Source: Bryoerythrophyllum caledonicum (lineage: Eukaryota; Streptophyta; Bryopsida; Pottiales; Pottiaceae). From it: a stretch of DNA of 64,000 nucleotides. Made by a program: the position numbers and the translations under genes. Where the stretch lies: the NCBI GenBank assembly GCA_963971425.1, contig OZ020523.1, positions 14,628,867 through 14,692,866 on the forward strand, in the 5' to 3' direction. Under the pieces are notes generated by a model. The model searched no databases, was not told the DNA's origin, and saw nothing but the letters and a program-made list of their open reading frames with translations. This document shows positions 23,260 to 35,063 of this stretch, piece after piece; within the stretch, counting starts at the first letter, position 1, and each line of letters starts with the position of its first letter.

Positions 23260-24468
23260 ATCTTAAGAGCCACGCTGTTCATTGCTTGCCATGCTCACTC
23301 TCATCTCTTGCCCTGAAGAGCTGCTTCTCTGCCTTCGCATCTCCGTTCGGTTCTAGTTCTTACCTTCTCTAGGACTAGATTCAGCCACTTGGTCTTCGAC
23401 GGTTGGTGACGATCTCTCAAGGTGGCTGGTGCTGGAGCAGCGCCGTTGCCGGACTCCATTGGCCGCCGTTCACGCCTTCCCAGGCGCGTAGTTCGCAGAT
23501 TGCCGCTCTACTGCTCGGGGTGGGTTGGTGGCTGCTCGTCAAAGCTGTGACGGTCTGTTGGGGAGCTTCGCAGAGTTCGCCAGATCGAGAGAGCAGGGCG
23601 AAAGCGCCCGTGTGTCAGATCGAGCAAGTGTTCGATCGCACGCTTTTTCTAGGTGAGTAGCAACAGGTAGTGTGCACGATATCGACCATGTGCTTGCTCG
23701 ATGGTGACGTTTGTGATTCTCGCCTGCAAGGTCTCCTTGCGTTGAATTGTTGAACACTTGTTCATGTTGATCCCTTCGGACTTTCGTTTCGTTTCGTTTC
23801 GCTTCGTTTCCGGAAGAGTTGGAGAGGTGGTTGGTGGCTTGAAGCTTTTGTGGAGTGAAAGGGTCTTGATATTCTTGCCTCAATCTCCTTCCTTGCTAGT
23901 GCTCGACATTGAATATGACGCAAGTTTCCAGCCACAAACGTACTTCTGACCGGAAAGATTTGCACCTTGTCAAGGGTCATGTAGCAGGCATCTCTTGAAG
24001 CCGCAGCGTAGGTAACAGTACTGCTGAAATCACAACAGGTCATAACTAAGGCCGACTTGAGACCAGCGACTGGACGAAAGTACAATGTATTTGAAAGTCA
24101 CCAATCTCTTCCATGTTTGATGAAGATTAGCCACGAAGCTCTTCCATGTTGTGGCGACGGACGAGGTGGTCCTCACACTTGAGTTATTTGGCGGTCACAT
24201 TGACGTGGTCCTCGTTATCAAGGCGGGGTGTTAGCAGTGCTGAGCGGTTTCGGGGTTGGCTGTGACACTCCTCTCCTCCGCCTGGCAGGTGAGGCTCCAG
24301 TTTACAAGACGTTTGTTGCAGTCGCGACTTGGATGCTAAGTAAATCTTGTGATGGGAAGATGATGCTCACTTCTTAGGATTGTATAAGAACAAAAGCAAA
24401 TCATCTTGTGAACAGCTCGTGTTATTGCGTATATCAACCTCTGTCCTCCTACAACGGCCACTGATCTG
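23260..24468 (+). promoter_or_regulatory. Candidate promoter and first leader exon of kinase B
   Basis: A GC-richer, well conserved stretch lies upstream of the leader. A TATA-like TGTATAAGAA at 24381-24390 is followed by 'atcttgtgaacagctcgtgttattgcg...ctgatctg' and a donor GTAAGT at 24469, consistent with a non-coding first exon. The counterpart at 51050-52245 lies upstream of the TIR-NB-ARC gene. A conserved 85-codon frame (23403-23660, copy 51180-51437) is present but matches no family and is not called a gene. Confidence 0.5.
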
Positions 24469-25785
24469 GTAAGTCTCTTCTAAAGTCCTCTAGCTGATTT
24501 GTTCCGTGGGGAAGGTGGAGTTTGGTAGGGGCTTCGATGCTTAGGTCAAAAGCTTAGAAGCGAGTTTAGAACCACCTCTCATATTTGAACAAGCTGATGT
24601 TTGATTTGTGGATACTTCTTTTGTTCAAGCGACGTTGTGCTTTGTGTAACATGGAAGATAAAGCTCTCTGGCGCTTGCTTGCTAGCTTGCTTACTGTACA
24701 AACAGAGTCCCGGTCCTTTAGGGGTTAATGTCCCTATGGACGAAAGCATAATGCACCATAACCCTAGATAATGTTCTGCATGACGTACTCCCGTCCTAGA
24801 TTTGTATTTCGGGCCAAAGTGTCGCGCTTGGTAAGGAAGTTCTTGTAACACAAGTTCGAGGAGAGCACCAAGCTTAACTTATCATTCTCAGCAGGGTGCA
24901 CTGCTTGGACTCTGTCTCTCAAAATCCGGCGTTTCCTCACTGACTACCTGGACAGAGCTCGCATCATCATCAGCAATTCCAAAGGGAAGCTCGCAGCTAC
25001 AGAATTACCGTGATTTCAAAACTACCGTAATTTCGTACCACCAAGCTACAGTAGAATCTTTGGTCGTTCAGGTTACTTGTTGATGGTCTCGTTCCTTGCA
25101 TACTAATGAAATATTCCGTGTCGCAGACTATCCTTTTCCTCCGCCAAGACGCAGACGTTTGCAGTGCCGGCCAAACGCGTCGCCACGCCCTCTGGAACCT
25201 CCGTCTCTAAACCTCGGCGTTTCCTGACTGATCCTAGGGAGGGAGCTTGCACTGTTATCTGTGGCTTGCCGACATTTCAGAGTGACTGCTTGGAGGGACC
25301 TGGCAGCGTCATTTGTGGGTCGGCGCTTGGCATAGGGACTGGTCGCAACAACAGCCGTGTGCGTGCGTGCAGACAAGCCTGTGCCACCTCGTGTTCTCCA
25401 TCAGGTTCTGTGCTTGTGCTCCGTGTTGTGATGCTTGTTTTGGTGGGTGTTGGCTTTGTCGTCTGGGGTGCCCATGCCTCACGCGCTCAAGGTTGTGTCC
25501 CATTCGGAATCTTTGGCTTCAGTGGTGGATGTAGAGTCTTTGTTTGGTGGGATTTGTTGTGCTTGATTTTGGAGGGGTGTTGCTTGGGGAGGGTTGTCTG
25601 CTTTGAAGTGGGGGGAGAGGAGGGTCTGATTTCCAGATTAGTTCCAGGACTAGATGTCGGACAATGCACATCTCTCATTGCACTTGTGTTGGGGCACAAG
25701 GGTTGAAGGGTAGTGTTTGGCAAGTATGAGGAGTTCAGGTATCGATTGGATTTAGACACAGAGATTGAGAGGGCCTTGTTGCAGG
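24469..25785 (+). promoter_or_regulatory. Leader introns and leader exon 2 of kinase B
   Basis: Intron 1 runs from GTAAGT at 24469 to TCGCAG at 25121-25126. Leader exon 2 begins 'actatccttttcctccgcc'. A final acceptor GTTGCAG ends at 25784, two bases before the kinase ATG. Frames such as 25164-25706 fall in this leader and are not supported as proteins. A TTAA-element end relic (CCTTTAGGGGTTAA) is at ~24717. Confidence 0.5.
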
Positions 25786-27012
25786 ATGGATGCATCTGCA
25801 AGTGAGTTGGAGTTTGCAACATCACATATGCCTGAAGCACCCGAGGAGTTAGGCACAACGTTTGTGACGTCACTTGAGAAACAGATTGATCGCTCTAAGA
25901 GTCATTGGAGCGAGTTAGTGGAGGCTAATGAGGTCCTTTCTTGGGAGGAAGCTGCAATAATAAAGCTTGAGAATGAGGAAGTGTTCGAGGTGTGGAGATT
26001 GCATCCAGAATGGGGATTTTTCTTTAAGAAATTGGATGATTTTGAAGAATTCAAGGTGGGTGAGAAGTTCGCAGAGGGTGCACAGGCGGAGCTCTTCCAT
26101 GTTCATGTCCGATGGAAGAATCCAGAGTCTAATGAGGAGGATGTGGAGAATGGATTTAAGTGGGCGGTGAAGGTTTTTAAGGAGGGGACTTCGTTACGGC
26201 ATTTGGAATGTCAATGGCCCCATGGACTTTTTCAAATTAGAGAAGAAGTAGAACAACGTTGGAAGCTTGGAAAACCTACATGGTATCGATATAGAAGTGA
26301 TGTATTTGGTGCTATTTTGTTGGAGGATGGGAGGTTTGCATTCCTCATAGTGAAGGAAGATGAAGATTTAAGGAGTCTCATTGATCGTAAAATGTTGGAA
26401 TGTGGCCATGGTGGCAGTGGACCTTTTTCAAGAGTGGATGCGGATGATTACATGTGCGAGGTTGCATTTGGAGTGGATCAGTTACACATGTCCAATATTG
26501 TTCATCGGGACTTGAAGGCGTCTAATGTACTTGTTGAGTCAGATGATAGTGGATATACACATTGTTATGTATGTGATTATGAGTGCTCCATTGGAGTGGT
26601 AGGGACGGGATGGTGGAGAGCTCCCGAGATATTGCAAGCTTGTAAAGAAAGAAATGTGAGGGAGAAACCAGAGTTGTTTTCAAAAGGGGCAGATATTTAT
26701 AGTCTAGGAATGACATTTTACGAGATATTGATAGGAAAGCATCCTTTTCAAGATGAAGTGGTGACAAGAGATGATGTCATCGATGGGCAACGGCCTTATG
26801 TGCCGGGGTTTGTTAATGAATGGGCACAACAACTAATGCATTGGTGTTGGGAGCCTAATTGTGGTGCGAGGCCTTCAATTGGGGATATATTAGGAGAACT
26901 TGAATCGAAGTCAAGCTCAAGACACATCAAAGAGGCCTTAGCAAAGAGACAGGAGAGGTTTGGAGGAGAGAAGATTTCAGTCACTAATGATGATTGTCCA
27001 GCATCTACTTGA
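25786..27012 (+). CDS. Protein kinase-like protein, copy B
   Basis: About 408 residues, the same architecture as copy A. The invariant lysine is in KWAVKVF, HRDLKASN is intact, DFG is again DYE (CDYECSIGV), APE is in WWRAPEIL, and the C-lobe carries ADIYSLGMTFYEIL and CWEPNCGARPSI. The two copies agree over most of their length, but a patch at residues ~149-175 (26230-26310) differs at about half of its positions, against far fewer elsewhere. The start follows a splice acceptor, as in copy A. This copy keeps the longer upstream block with a TATA-like box, so it is the better candidate for normal expression. Substrate and pathway are unknown; the shared upstream block with an immune-receptor gene suggests a defence context, which is inference. 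Confidence 0.88.
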   Translation: MDASASELEFATSHMPEAPEELGTTFVTSLEKQIDRSKSHWSELVEANEVLSWEEAAIIKLENEEVFEVWRLHPEWGFFFKKLDDFEEFKVGEKFAEGAQAELFHVHVRWKNPESNEEDVENGFKWAVKVFKEGTSLRHLECQWPHGLFQIREEVEQRWKLGKPTWYRYRSDVFGAILLEDGRFAFLIVKEDEDLRSLIDRKMLECGHGGSGPFSRVDADDYMCEVAFGVDQLHMSNIVHRDLKASNVLVESDDSGYTHCYVCDYECSIGVVGTGWWRAPEILQACKERNVREKPELFSKGADIYSLGMTFYEILIGKHPFQDEVVTRDDVIDGQRPYVPGFVNEWAQQLMHWCWEPNCGARPSIGDILGELESKSSSRHIKEALAKRQERFGGEKISVTNDDCPAST

Positions 27013-28535
27013 GAATCTTGAAATAGTTGTCAATATTTTGGAATACGTGATTTATCGTAGTGTAAGTTATTCTCTTTAGATCAAACATAATGTCTAGGAT
27101 GTAACTCCTTTTAATGCTCACGTTGGACATAAAGTAATGCACTTGTGGGGTCTATGTATTGCAATAATTTGCTAAACATTTTTTCATGTTTGTGTGCATT
27201 ATCTATTGCATATTTGCATCAATCATTTCAATAGCCCTTGCATGTTACTTCATACAAATTATGTTCAAATAATCACTTGTATCTCCTCTTGACTTTTCTA
27301 ATCTTTTTGACATATCATAGATTGAACTTCTAGGGAAACATGTATGAATAGACTCTTAGTTGCTAGAAGGTCAAAAGAAGGACTATACTTGTGGAAAATG
27401 CACAAATTGAACCATGCTTTGGAGTCATCACGCTAAAAGTCCAATCCACTTGATACACATGAATTGTTACAATGACAATCTGATCAATTAATTAGTGGCA
27501 GCAATCGAGTTTTGCATGATGCTATTGAGATGTTGCCAAAGAATGGCCTTTTAAGATTGGTTGGTTCATCAAACTATGACTTAGATAGTGTGGAGACAGA
27601 TGATGGTTTGGAGCATATATTTCATTGCCTTTGAAATATACATTACTATTTGAGGAGGTTTTAGGACTCCTTTATTCTCTTAGTTTCCTTAAATAGTGTA
27701 GTTCAACATGTATATTTCAAAATTTTCCAAAAATGTAATTATTTTTAGGACTTATGCAAGCCAAAAATAGAAGTATAGATTATATTTGGTGATATACTCT
27801 ATTTCTGAGTCATTTGTGATTATTTCGGACTTTCAAGATAGAAACCTGTGAATTATGAGAATCTTAGTTTAAAATCCTGTTGTTCTCAGAAAATTAAATA
27901 TTCATCTAATAAAAATGATCATGCTATGTTGCTTCTGTATCTCTCACCAAAAGCACTCCAAGATTGCCCATTGTAATGTAAAGGTAGAAATTGAAATGTT
28001 GAGTTTTCAACTCTAAATGAAGGGTTTTGATTTAAACCACTCTAGACATATATGTAAAACTTTTTTAAAAAGTTGAATGTAGAGACTAGAAGATTTTAGT
28101 AGTTAACCTCTAAAGTGCCTTGACTATTCGACACCAAAAACACTTCAAAACTATCCATTCTAGTGTAAATAGTAGAGATAGGTAGTTATATATATATTTT
28201 GAATTTGAACTTTAGCATCTTGATTTAAACTAATATCCCAAAGTGCTTACAAAATTTTAAAATCCTTGACTACACAAATCAAAAGATTTTAGTGTCTAAG
28301 CCCTAAAGGGCCGATGCATTGTAGCATCCAAAGTCACTCAAAATTCCCAATGTTAATGCATTCATAACAAAATGCAAATAAACACATTATTTCCATATCT
28401 AACCGTACTAGGATCTTGTACTGGGATAGTACAAGTGTGTAGTATAATTTATATATGATGTGATCACACAGATTGAAAGATATCTCCCTTTGAAGTGAGA
28501 ATAAATTCTTCTTGAGGTCATTCTAAACACCTTCA
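27013..28535. repeat. Kinase B downstream region, matching 5659-7200
   Basis: Sequence collinear with the region after kinase A, including TTAA-family fragments (TTAACCTCTAAAGTGCC at ~28105 and CTAAGCCCTAAAGGGCC at ~28295). The collinearity ends near 28535, where a different repeat begins. No gene seen. Confidence 0.6.
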
Positions 28536-28539
28536 ATAG

Positions 28540-29640
28540 TTATACATGCTCTCTAATGATTTTTCATCTTTTTCATACTTGATTACATATGAAAATGTTA
28601 TATAACTTATACGAATCACAACAATTATCGTTGTATATGATGAGGGATCTCAACAACCTCAAAACAATGAAGGATATCTTAGAGGCAACTTGCAATCAAA
28701 GTCTTAGACCATAATCTTCCCCCATGCTAATGAAATTCTAAAGAGTACATGGCATTGTATTTGTAGGTCTTCCTTGGATTTGATCATTATTTATGCATTT
28801 AGCAATGTATTCCTAGACGTTTTAAGAATTCTACAATTCCAAGTCATGATTTGACTTTGCAAAGAGTACGGGTAATGTATATGCGGAGGTGTACTTCAAA
28901 CTTTACTATCTACTACATCAAACACTGAATATAGTGTGGACCAATGTACTTCGAGTTTCTACACTAATTGGAAATTTACATCCGATGGGCGATTGACACA
29001 CATTTGCTCCAAAATGAAAAGCCAATCGAATTTTGACATGCATGTGCTTGTTGAAAATTAGTGTGGATGGTCTACACCAATTATGAATCCACACTATATT
29101 CAATGTTTGGTGTATTTCCATAGAAAAATTTCATACAAATTAAGAATAAGCAAATCCAAAGACCAAAGGTTGCAAATTACCACCCAAACTTTGCTCAAAG
29201 GGTTTGTTTAAATTGATGTCCACACTTTGGTGAGGATTCTTGTCTGTAGAGTATCATGTTAGGTGGAGTAGCCCGAAATCGTTCTTTCACTCTAGCCTTA
29301 AAGATCCGAGAAGCCAAATTTGGATTGCAATCTTTTTTTCTTTCTATAATATGACATACAAGGTGTATGAATTGATTTATGCAATAGTTACAAGAGTTTA
29401 TATTGGTATTTTAAATTTAGATGATTATTGGATCTACTAGTACATGTATGAGAAGTTGTAAAATGGCTGTGTATTCTACATGTATGGTGTCATATTTGAA
29501 CATGATAAGGTTCACATATTGAAATGAACTTCAAATGAAAGATGTGAGTTGAAGAATCTTTGATCCAAACATGTATGTCTTGCTAAAGTTTAATACATTC
29601 TTTGTGTTCTAAGAGTAAAATACATGACCTTATGTCAGGG
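28540..29640. repeat. Repeat family copy matching 12540-13470
   Basis: Collinear with 12540-13470 but interrupted by the MITE at 28916-29112. The small frame 29240-29440 has no family resemblance. Confidence 0.6.
28916..29112. mobile_element. ~197-bp MITE with CATCAAACA/CACCAAACA termini
   Basis: The left end CATCAAACACTGAATATAGT and right end ACTATATTCAATGTTTGGTG are inverted repeats bordered by TA (28914-28915, 29113-29114). The matching repeat at ~12912 lacks it, which gives a filled/empty comparison. Same family as 813-1008. Confidence 0.72.
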
Positions 29641-29658
29641 TTGTCATACTAGACGGAC

Positions 29659-30005
29659 CACTATAAGAAAACCATGTTTTTGGTGTCGTCAAGGCTGTTA
29701 CATGTTGTGTTTTCTATGATGTCACGCGTCAGTCGAAAAATTGCTACAGTACCTCGAATTTAGTTTGACGTTGCATCAAACATGTTCCTGTTAAAGACAA
29801 AACGCGTAGATGTCATCGTAAACATGCACGTTTTTTGTGACGTCAAAAGAACCGTGACCACGTCAGACTGTAACATCATAGAAAACACGGGATGTCCACG
29901 TCAGCCACAGTTGCATTTAATTTCACTGTAGAATGACTGCAGCCCACTGCCCAAAAGCAAAAAACTCAGGAAATGGGCAGCTTTCATCTGTAGTGGATGA
30001 AATAT
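29659..30005. mobile_element. Possible CACTA-type terminus with subterminal inverted repeats
   Basis: CACTATAAGAAAACCATG at 29659 looks like an En/Spm end. It is followed by repeats such as GTGTTTTCTATGATGTCAC (~29698) whose inverted form (ATCATAGAAAACACGGG) is at ~29875. A convincing opposite end was not found; a weak candidate (CATCTGTAGTG) is near 30000. It could be a small non-autonomous element or the left end of a longer one. Confidence 0.35.
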
Positions 30006-31138
30006 GTTGCAAGGAAGGAAGTGCCAAAGGGCGACTTATACAAAAACAACCTTCACATCATCTACACTTTACTTTTGGGAGTGTGGGTGAGAGCAAATTG
30101 AACTAAGATGATAGAAGTGAGAGGTGGGGAGCGGCAAAACTCACTACAACGCTAAGAGGAGGGAGATTAGGAGAACAAGGAGTAGAAAGAGGAACCTTGA
30201 AGGTATTGGAACAAAGCAACAGCGACTATGGCGGTGGCTATGGCGACGCCTATGGCAGCAGCTATGGTGGGAGCCATGGAGCGGTGACGACGGAGCTAGA
30301 TGGGAGCAAGGAAGGCAATTTGCGGCAAATCAAGATGGCAAGGGAAGAGCTCAAAGGGAAGAACGTAGGGGAAGCTTTCGCCATAGCCGGCTAATCCCAG
30401 CCATAGCTGACCTCAGCCATGGCTAGGAAACCCTAGCCATAGCCAAGTTCAGTATTCGCCACCACGGACAGGCTGTTGCAGCAGCAAGGCCGGTACGTCC
30501 TCCACTCACTTAGAACTTTTGAAACACGTCGTCAGGTCTTCGCATCGAACTGTAGGTACGTGGTTCTAACACGAACTTGCGCGGAGCTCGACCTCGCAAT
30601 CATCTTCGCGCCGAATTCCTCCTTGTGGCCCAGGTCGCGCCAAGCTGCAAACCGCAGCTCTCCCATCCACACAATGCCGAACTCCAACTCTGTAGATCCT
30701 CTTAAGTGCCAAAGCTGTGACCTAGGTCGTCGCACTCATCCGGCGTAGTCTGAAGAACAATTTTAGACATCCTAAACCCTTTCCGAATGCCCATGCTCGT
30801 TCATCAATTGCCCGAGCAAGCGCCAAATCACACACATTAGGGTTTTGATCATTTTGGGTAATTGTGTATGTTCATTTGTTTCAAGTTGCTACTACTGAAG
30901 AGGTTGATGGCATGTTCATCCTTACGTCACGGGTGACAAATGCTTGACGTCTTCACTAACATTGTCACACGTTCATCCCACGTTAAAGAGCACATCATGT
31001 AGAATAGCAGGTTTTTAGAAACATGTTTAGATAAACGTCCAAAAGAATATGCTAGATGTTCAAGTGAACATGATCTCTAGCATGAAAAAGGTCAATGACA
31101 ACATATAGGCAGAACGCGCCAACTTCAAGATTGATGTC
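30006..31138. other. Region before the phosphatase-like gene
   Basis: Contains a GCTATGG-rich patch (30225-30290) and its inverted form GCCATAGC (30380-30445). Frames at 30124-30426 and 30476-30748 have biased composition and no family match. No gene is supported. Confidence 0.35.
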
Positions 31139-32361
31139 ATGAGCAACACGAGCATGTCAAAACGAACGTCAAAAGTACGTTCCCACCCTACCTCTGCAGA
31201 GCCACAGGCAGCTGCTCAAAAAGAGAAGAAAAAAACGATCGCGAAGAATCCTGCGGCAAAAGTTCCTCCTCCTCCACCTACAATTCGGACAAGGGCCCAA
31301 AAAGATAAGGTGAATAGTTATTTGTCCATCAAACCTTCTTCATTGTTCTAAGGACAGTTTACTCGATGTAGACCATATTCTTATCACTTCATTACTGGTA
31401 TTTAGGTGTCGGCAGGATCAGCACAGTCGAAGGATGTCGGTGTTAGAAACCCCGCACAAACTGCTCAAGTCGATGGTGTAGCTCAGACCTCTAGGGATAC
31501 TCCACCTACTGTCCCAGGTGCCTAATATGTACATTCATACTTACTTGACATCATCTATTCAGTGCTTCTATTTTCCATCGAGCATCTCAGGATTGTGAAT
31601 AGGGAACACTTCTATATTTATGATTGCAAGTTCTCTGTGCTGAACTACTTCAACATCTCAGTCTACGTACTCGTATTTTGGGTTCAGGTCTGAAGAAGTT
31701 TACTACGATCGTCCGAGAGCCTCCAACCGAAGATCAGGTAACAAAACAACGGATTTACCGTGTCGTGTTTGACTTAAATGGAGTTCTTGTGCACATGGGG
31801 GAATTTAAACATGGACAACCGAGAGACATCAAAATAAGGTCTGGTTCCCCTGAACTCCTGAATTTCGTGGAAGAGAAGGCTACTGTCTCATTCTGGACCA
31901 GTGTAATGGAAAAGAATATTGTGGATATCATCTAGGAGTTGCGCAAGAAAGGTGCTACCATTCCGGAAGGCGCCAGAATCCTAACGCAGGTCGATTGCAC
32001 AAAAACATCATATATGCTTCCATCCCATCTAAAGAAGCCAATTTTCCTAAAGGACCTGACAGTTTATAACAGCAAAGCGTCGTCCACGTCTCCTAAGGAT
32101 GTCTTGCTTTTGGATGATACCCCACTAAAGAACGTACTTAACGATCCTTTCAGCGCAGTTCATCCGCCATCATGGACTGGATTTTCGGATGAAGCTTGGT
32201 TCACCACCATGTTTCTCCCATGGCTCTTCGGACTACTAGCGTCAAATGAGGATGTTCCCGACTTTGTTAGACGGAATCCATTGAGGTTTGCCAGTGATCC
32301 AGTAGACAAAAATTCCCCTGAGGCCCGCTCCGTGGTGAAGGGCATAATTTCGGCGCCTTAG
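31139..32361 (+). pseudogene. FCP1/NIF-type HAD phosphatase gene with in-frame TAG
   Basis: Three exons join in phase: 31139-31309, 31406-31517 and 31688-32361, with GT-AG borders. The N-terminal part is low-complexity and basic (KKTIAKNPAAKVPPPPPTIR). The third exon holds a CTD-phosphatase-like HAD domain: RVVFDLNGVLVH (motif I, with the second Asp replaced by Asn), VSFWTSVMEKN, a lysine in IFLKDLTVY, and LLLDDTPLKN. A TAG at 31933-31935 splits the domain between VDII and LRKKGA, though the frame is open on both sides to 32361. Either it is a young pseudogene or the stop is bypassed or polymorphic. The DLN variant also argues against standard catalysis. The upstream start is uncertain. Confidence 0.78.
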
Positions 32362-32546
32362 AACAATGAAGTATACTGGATATTATAAACTCTATGCTTT
32401 GTAAATGTTAAGTCAAGCATGTCTGTGGGATTATGACCTTTCAATTTTGAAGATAAATGTTGTTGTCAATATCGTTATTTGTTGAGGTCTTTCTTTTGAT
32501 TTGTTATTGTTAGTGTCTCGCCCCCAAACTTCACCCTACAATATCT

Positions 32547-32966
32547 TTGAACACTATTGAATATTCTCCTGACAATTTTGACTGCGGAACGTTGGTCTGC
32601 GAGGGCCACCCGGAGATCTCCGGTCGAGGATGTCACTTGAATTCCTCCTACCTTATTTTCTCTTCGTTTCAATGTTCAATTTCTAATTCTATGGTCGTTC
32701 CATCTTATTCGCAGGTCATGATCATATCTCTCCGCGGTCTTCTTTGCTCGGACGAGGTCCTTGACTCCGCCAAGTCCCGCTCCGCGCAGCTGCCTTCATT
32801 TGATGACACGGCTGATGTTATTCAAATACTTCTGCGGTATTTCAATGTCGGGATTTGGTCTCCTATGCGTCCAGATAGGCTCATGGAGGCGGCCCAAGTG
32901 TTAATGCCCCGAGACATTATCAGATGTTCTTTTCTGCTATGCCAGCAAATAGACTCGAAGGCCTAG
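32547..32966 (+). other. Possible exon with weak BTB-like resemblance
   Basis: An open frame whose second half, after a possible acceptor (TCGCAG at ~32716), reads DDTADVIQILLRYF...PDRLMEAAQVLMPRDIIRC. This resembles the C-terminal half of a BTB fold, but no full domain is present. It may be a gene fragment near the phosphatase remnant. Confidence 0.25.
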
Positions 32967-34108
32967 CTACGATAGGTTTCTCCACATCTTTAAGAAGGCC
33001 TCATTTAATCCTAGAAAGGCATTATTTGTAGCCTAAATGTGTTGTTGTTCCAGATCTAGATCCATTCAAGAATCCTAAAAAGGCTATAGTCCATTATCTA
33101 ACATTTGGGAGACACCATATAGGACGGGTAGAGGGCATGTGTAAAGCACTTAAATTAGAATAGTTAAATCAATTCCCGGTAGATTACACGCGCCTCTCAG
33201 CAACGACCACCCTTTATTTATTGTATGACACTTTTTAATATTGAAACAATTTAGTACTGGACTCCTACTTTGATCACATCCGGAGTTATCCGGTTGCATG
33301 TTCGATCAGTTGCGAGTAATTTCTGTCTGCATCTCTGTCCCATTTTGCCCTACCACATTTTTCCCAAACACACATTTGTGATGTACATTATGTCCATCAA
33401 CTTTTGTTTTCAAGACTCAGTTCTTTTTTCTGAATTCCACTTTGATATTCACCCGGAGATATCCGACTGCAATTTGCGGACTCATGTATTGTCTAAATTC
33501 AAATTTGGTCGCTCTAGCCATTTCTTCCTTCATAAGTGTCATTGGTGATGCATTTAATGCTTGAAAAGTTCTCTAAACTCCTCGACTTTTATGCTTCACT
33601 ATCTTTTATGAGGCATATCTCCGGATCTTTCTTTTAGTCCTTAGTCCAGAATTCACCTCATAGTCCGGAAATAGTTGAATTGGGCATACAACGAGGGTTC
33701 TACTAGTTAAATTAACAATGGAGCACCGAGATTTTTTTATTTGAATTTTTCAATTGAAAATTAAAAAGCTAAGTAGTCTCTAACTCAAAAAGAGTGTCAT
33801 CCATCTAAAAATCAAGACAAACTTTGTTTTATTAGTGGTAACTTTAAAATTAGCTACACTATAAATCCTCACTAAAGATCAATTTTGTATCCTAAAAAAT
33901 ATCTAGAAAAAGACATGTATACAAACCCAATCTAAGACTAACAAAAAATGACTTAATAAAGTATCACCTAGTTCTAAAAAATCAGGAATTAACAACTTCT
34001 GAAAGTAAAATCAAACACAATAGATTTGCACAATGCTTCAACAAGATATCAAATCATGAATAAAATATAAACAAACAACCATTGCACCTCCTTTGGTGTA
34101 ATTCCTTT
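32967..34108. other. AT-rich DNA without recognised gene
   Basis: The phrase CCGGAGATATCCG or a variant occurs several times (near 32610, 33280, 33450 and 33615), suggesting old local duplication. No coding region recognised. Confidence 0.35.
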
Positions 34109-35063
34109 TTAACCCCTAAATTTCCAAGAGTCCCCTCGGGGGACTGTAGAAGGTTTGGGCACGTCCCTCTTGCGTCAATTTATAAAATTATTTTTTTGAA
34201 GTTTTACAGTAGATGGGCATTACTAAAAGCTTTGTGTGGGTTCAATTTTTCTCTAAATCCGACATTTTATGAAAAAGTTATAGGGTTTTGAAGTTCAAAT
34301 GGGGAAAGTGGGCACGTCGGGCAACTCCAAAAACTTTTGCTATGACACTCTATTGAATGTCATAATTTCTACACTAACTAATAATATTGTTTTCGTTCAT
34401 ATTGTCAAAAAAGGTCTTTTGTCTTTAGTTTTAAAAAGCATGTAAGTCCAAGTCAAACATCTTCACACATTATTGCACATTGTTGGGCAAGGTACTGAGA
34501 AAACTTCTGCTTTTTTACATAAAACTTCAAGATCATCATATTTTGTACTCTTTATTTTTTCCGCATCATTATGTGGTGTAAACCTTCTTATTGAACATTT
34601 GGATTCTCATTCTAAAACATACTAAGTTTGCAAAAAAATATAACGCAAATTGACAATTTTTGAACCTCCACTCCTTGTACAATTTTTTTGAATATGCTAC
34701 ACCCTTTCTCTACCTCTAAAAAAAGGAGTACAAGGATCTAATACCATACTAAACATGATAGAAATGGATTTAAACCTTGTGTAGTGCAAAAATTTGACAC
34801 CAAGTGAAGTCAAAGTCTGTTGATCTACTAAATGCAGGGAAAAAAATGGACCCTTTTCTCTACTTCAGACACTACAATTTTACAATCGGTGCGGTCAAAC
34901 ATTATGAAATTTTTTTGTGTTAGGTACTCAATAAGTCTTAATTGAGATCCCACGGTTAAAAACTAGAAGTAAAAGTTTTTTGTTTCGTCCTAACTCATTG
35001 CACTAAAACAAGCAGTTTTGAAGTGTTTTTGGTGTGAAATTGTCGAAGAAAGTTAGAAATTAA
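34109..35063. mobile_element. TTAA-type element, ~0.95 kb
   Basis: TTAACCCCTAAATTTCCAAG begins at 34109 and a decayed right end GTTAGAAATTAA finishes at 35063. The interior follows 1413-2365 closely (for example 'aaaaagttatagggttttgaa' and 'caactccaaaaacttttg'), and the lengths agree within a few bases. Confidence 0.6.

Larger units (their letters stand above)
20402..25320 (+). repeat. Duplicated ~5-kb block, copy B (upstream of kinase B)
   Basis: The order and sequence match 47403-53119. Shared parts: a TTAA-element right end (20477-20493), a repeat-rich middle (20494-22185), a GC-richer stretch (23064-24400) with a TTTCG pentamer run near 23783, and the kinase leader (24405-25310). Relative to the other copy, B lacks two TTAA insertions (empty sites at 20490-20493 and 23263-23266) and has ~0.87 kb extra (about 22190-23063). 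Left of ~20402 and right of ~25310 the copies differ. Confidence 0.8.

Noticed and set aside
23403-23660. 85-codon frame conserved at 51180-51437
   Set aside because: Conservation follows from the block duplication; composition is unremarkable and no domain is seen. An upstream ORF cannot be excluded.
25164-25706. 180-codon frame in the kinase B leader
   Set aside because: It is the counterpart of the copy A leader frames, crosses likely splice sites and has no family resemblance.
30124-30426. Arg/Trp-rich and Gly/Tyr-rich frames around 30.2 kb
   Set aside because: They are overlapping translations of a short GCTATGG-type repeat, with no conserved domain.
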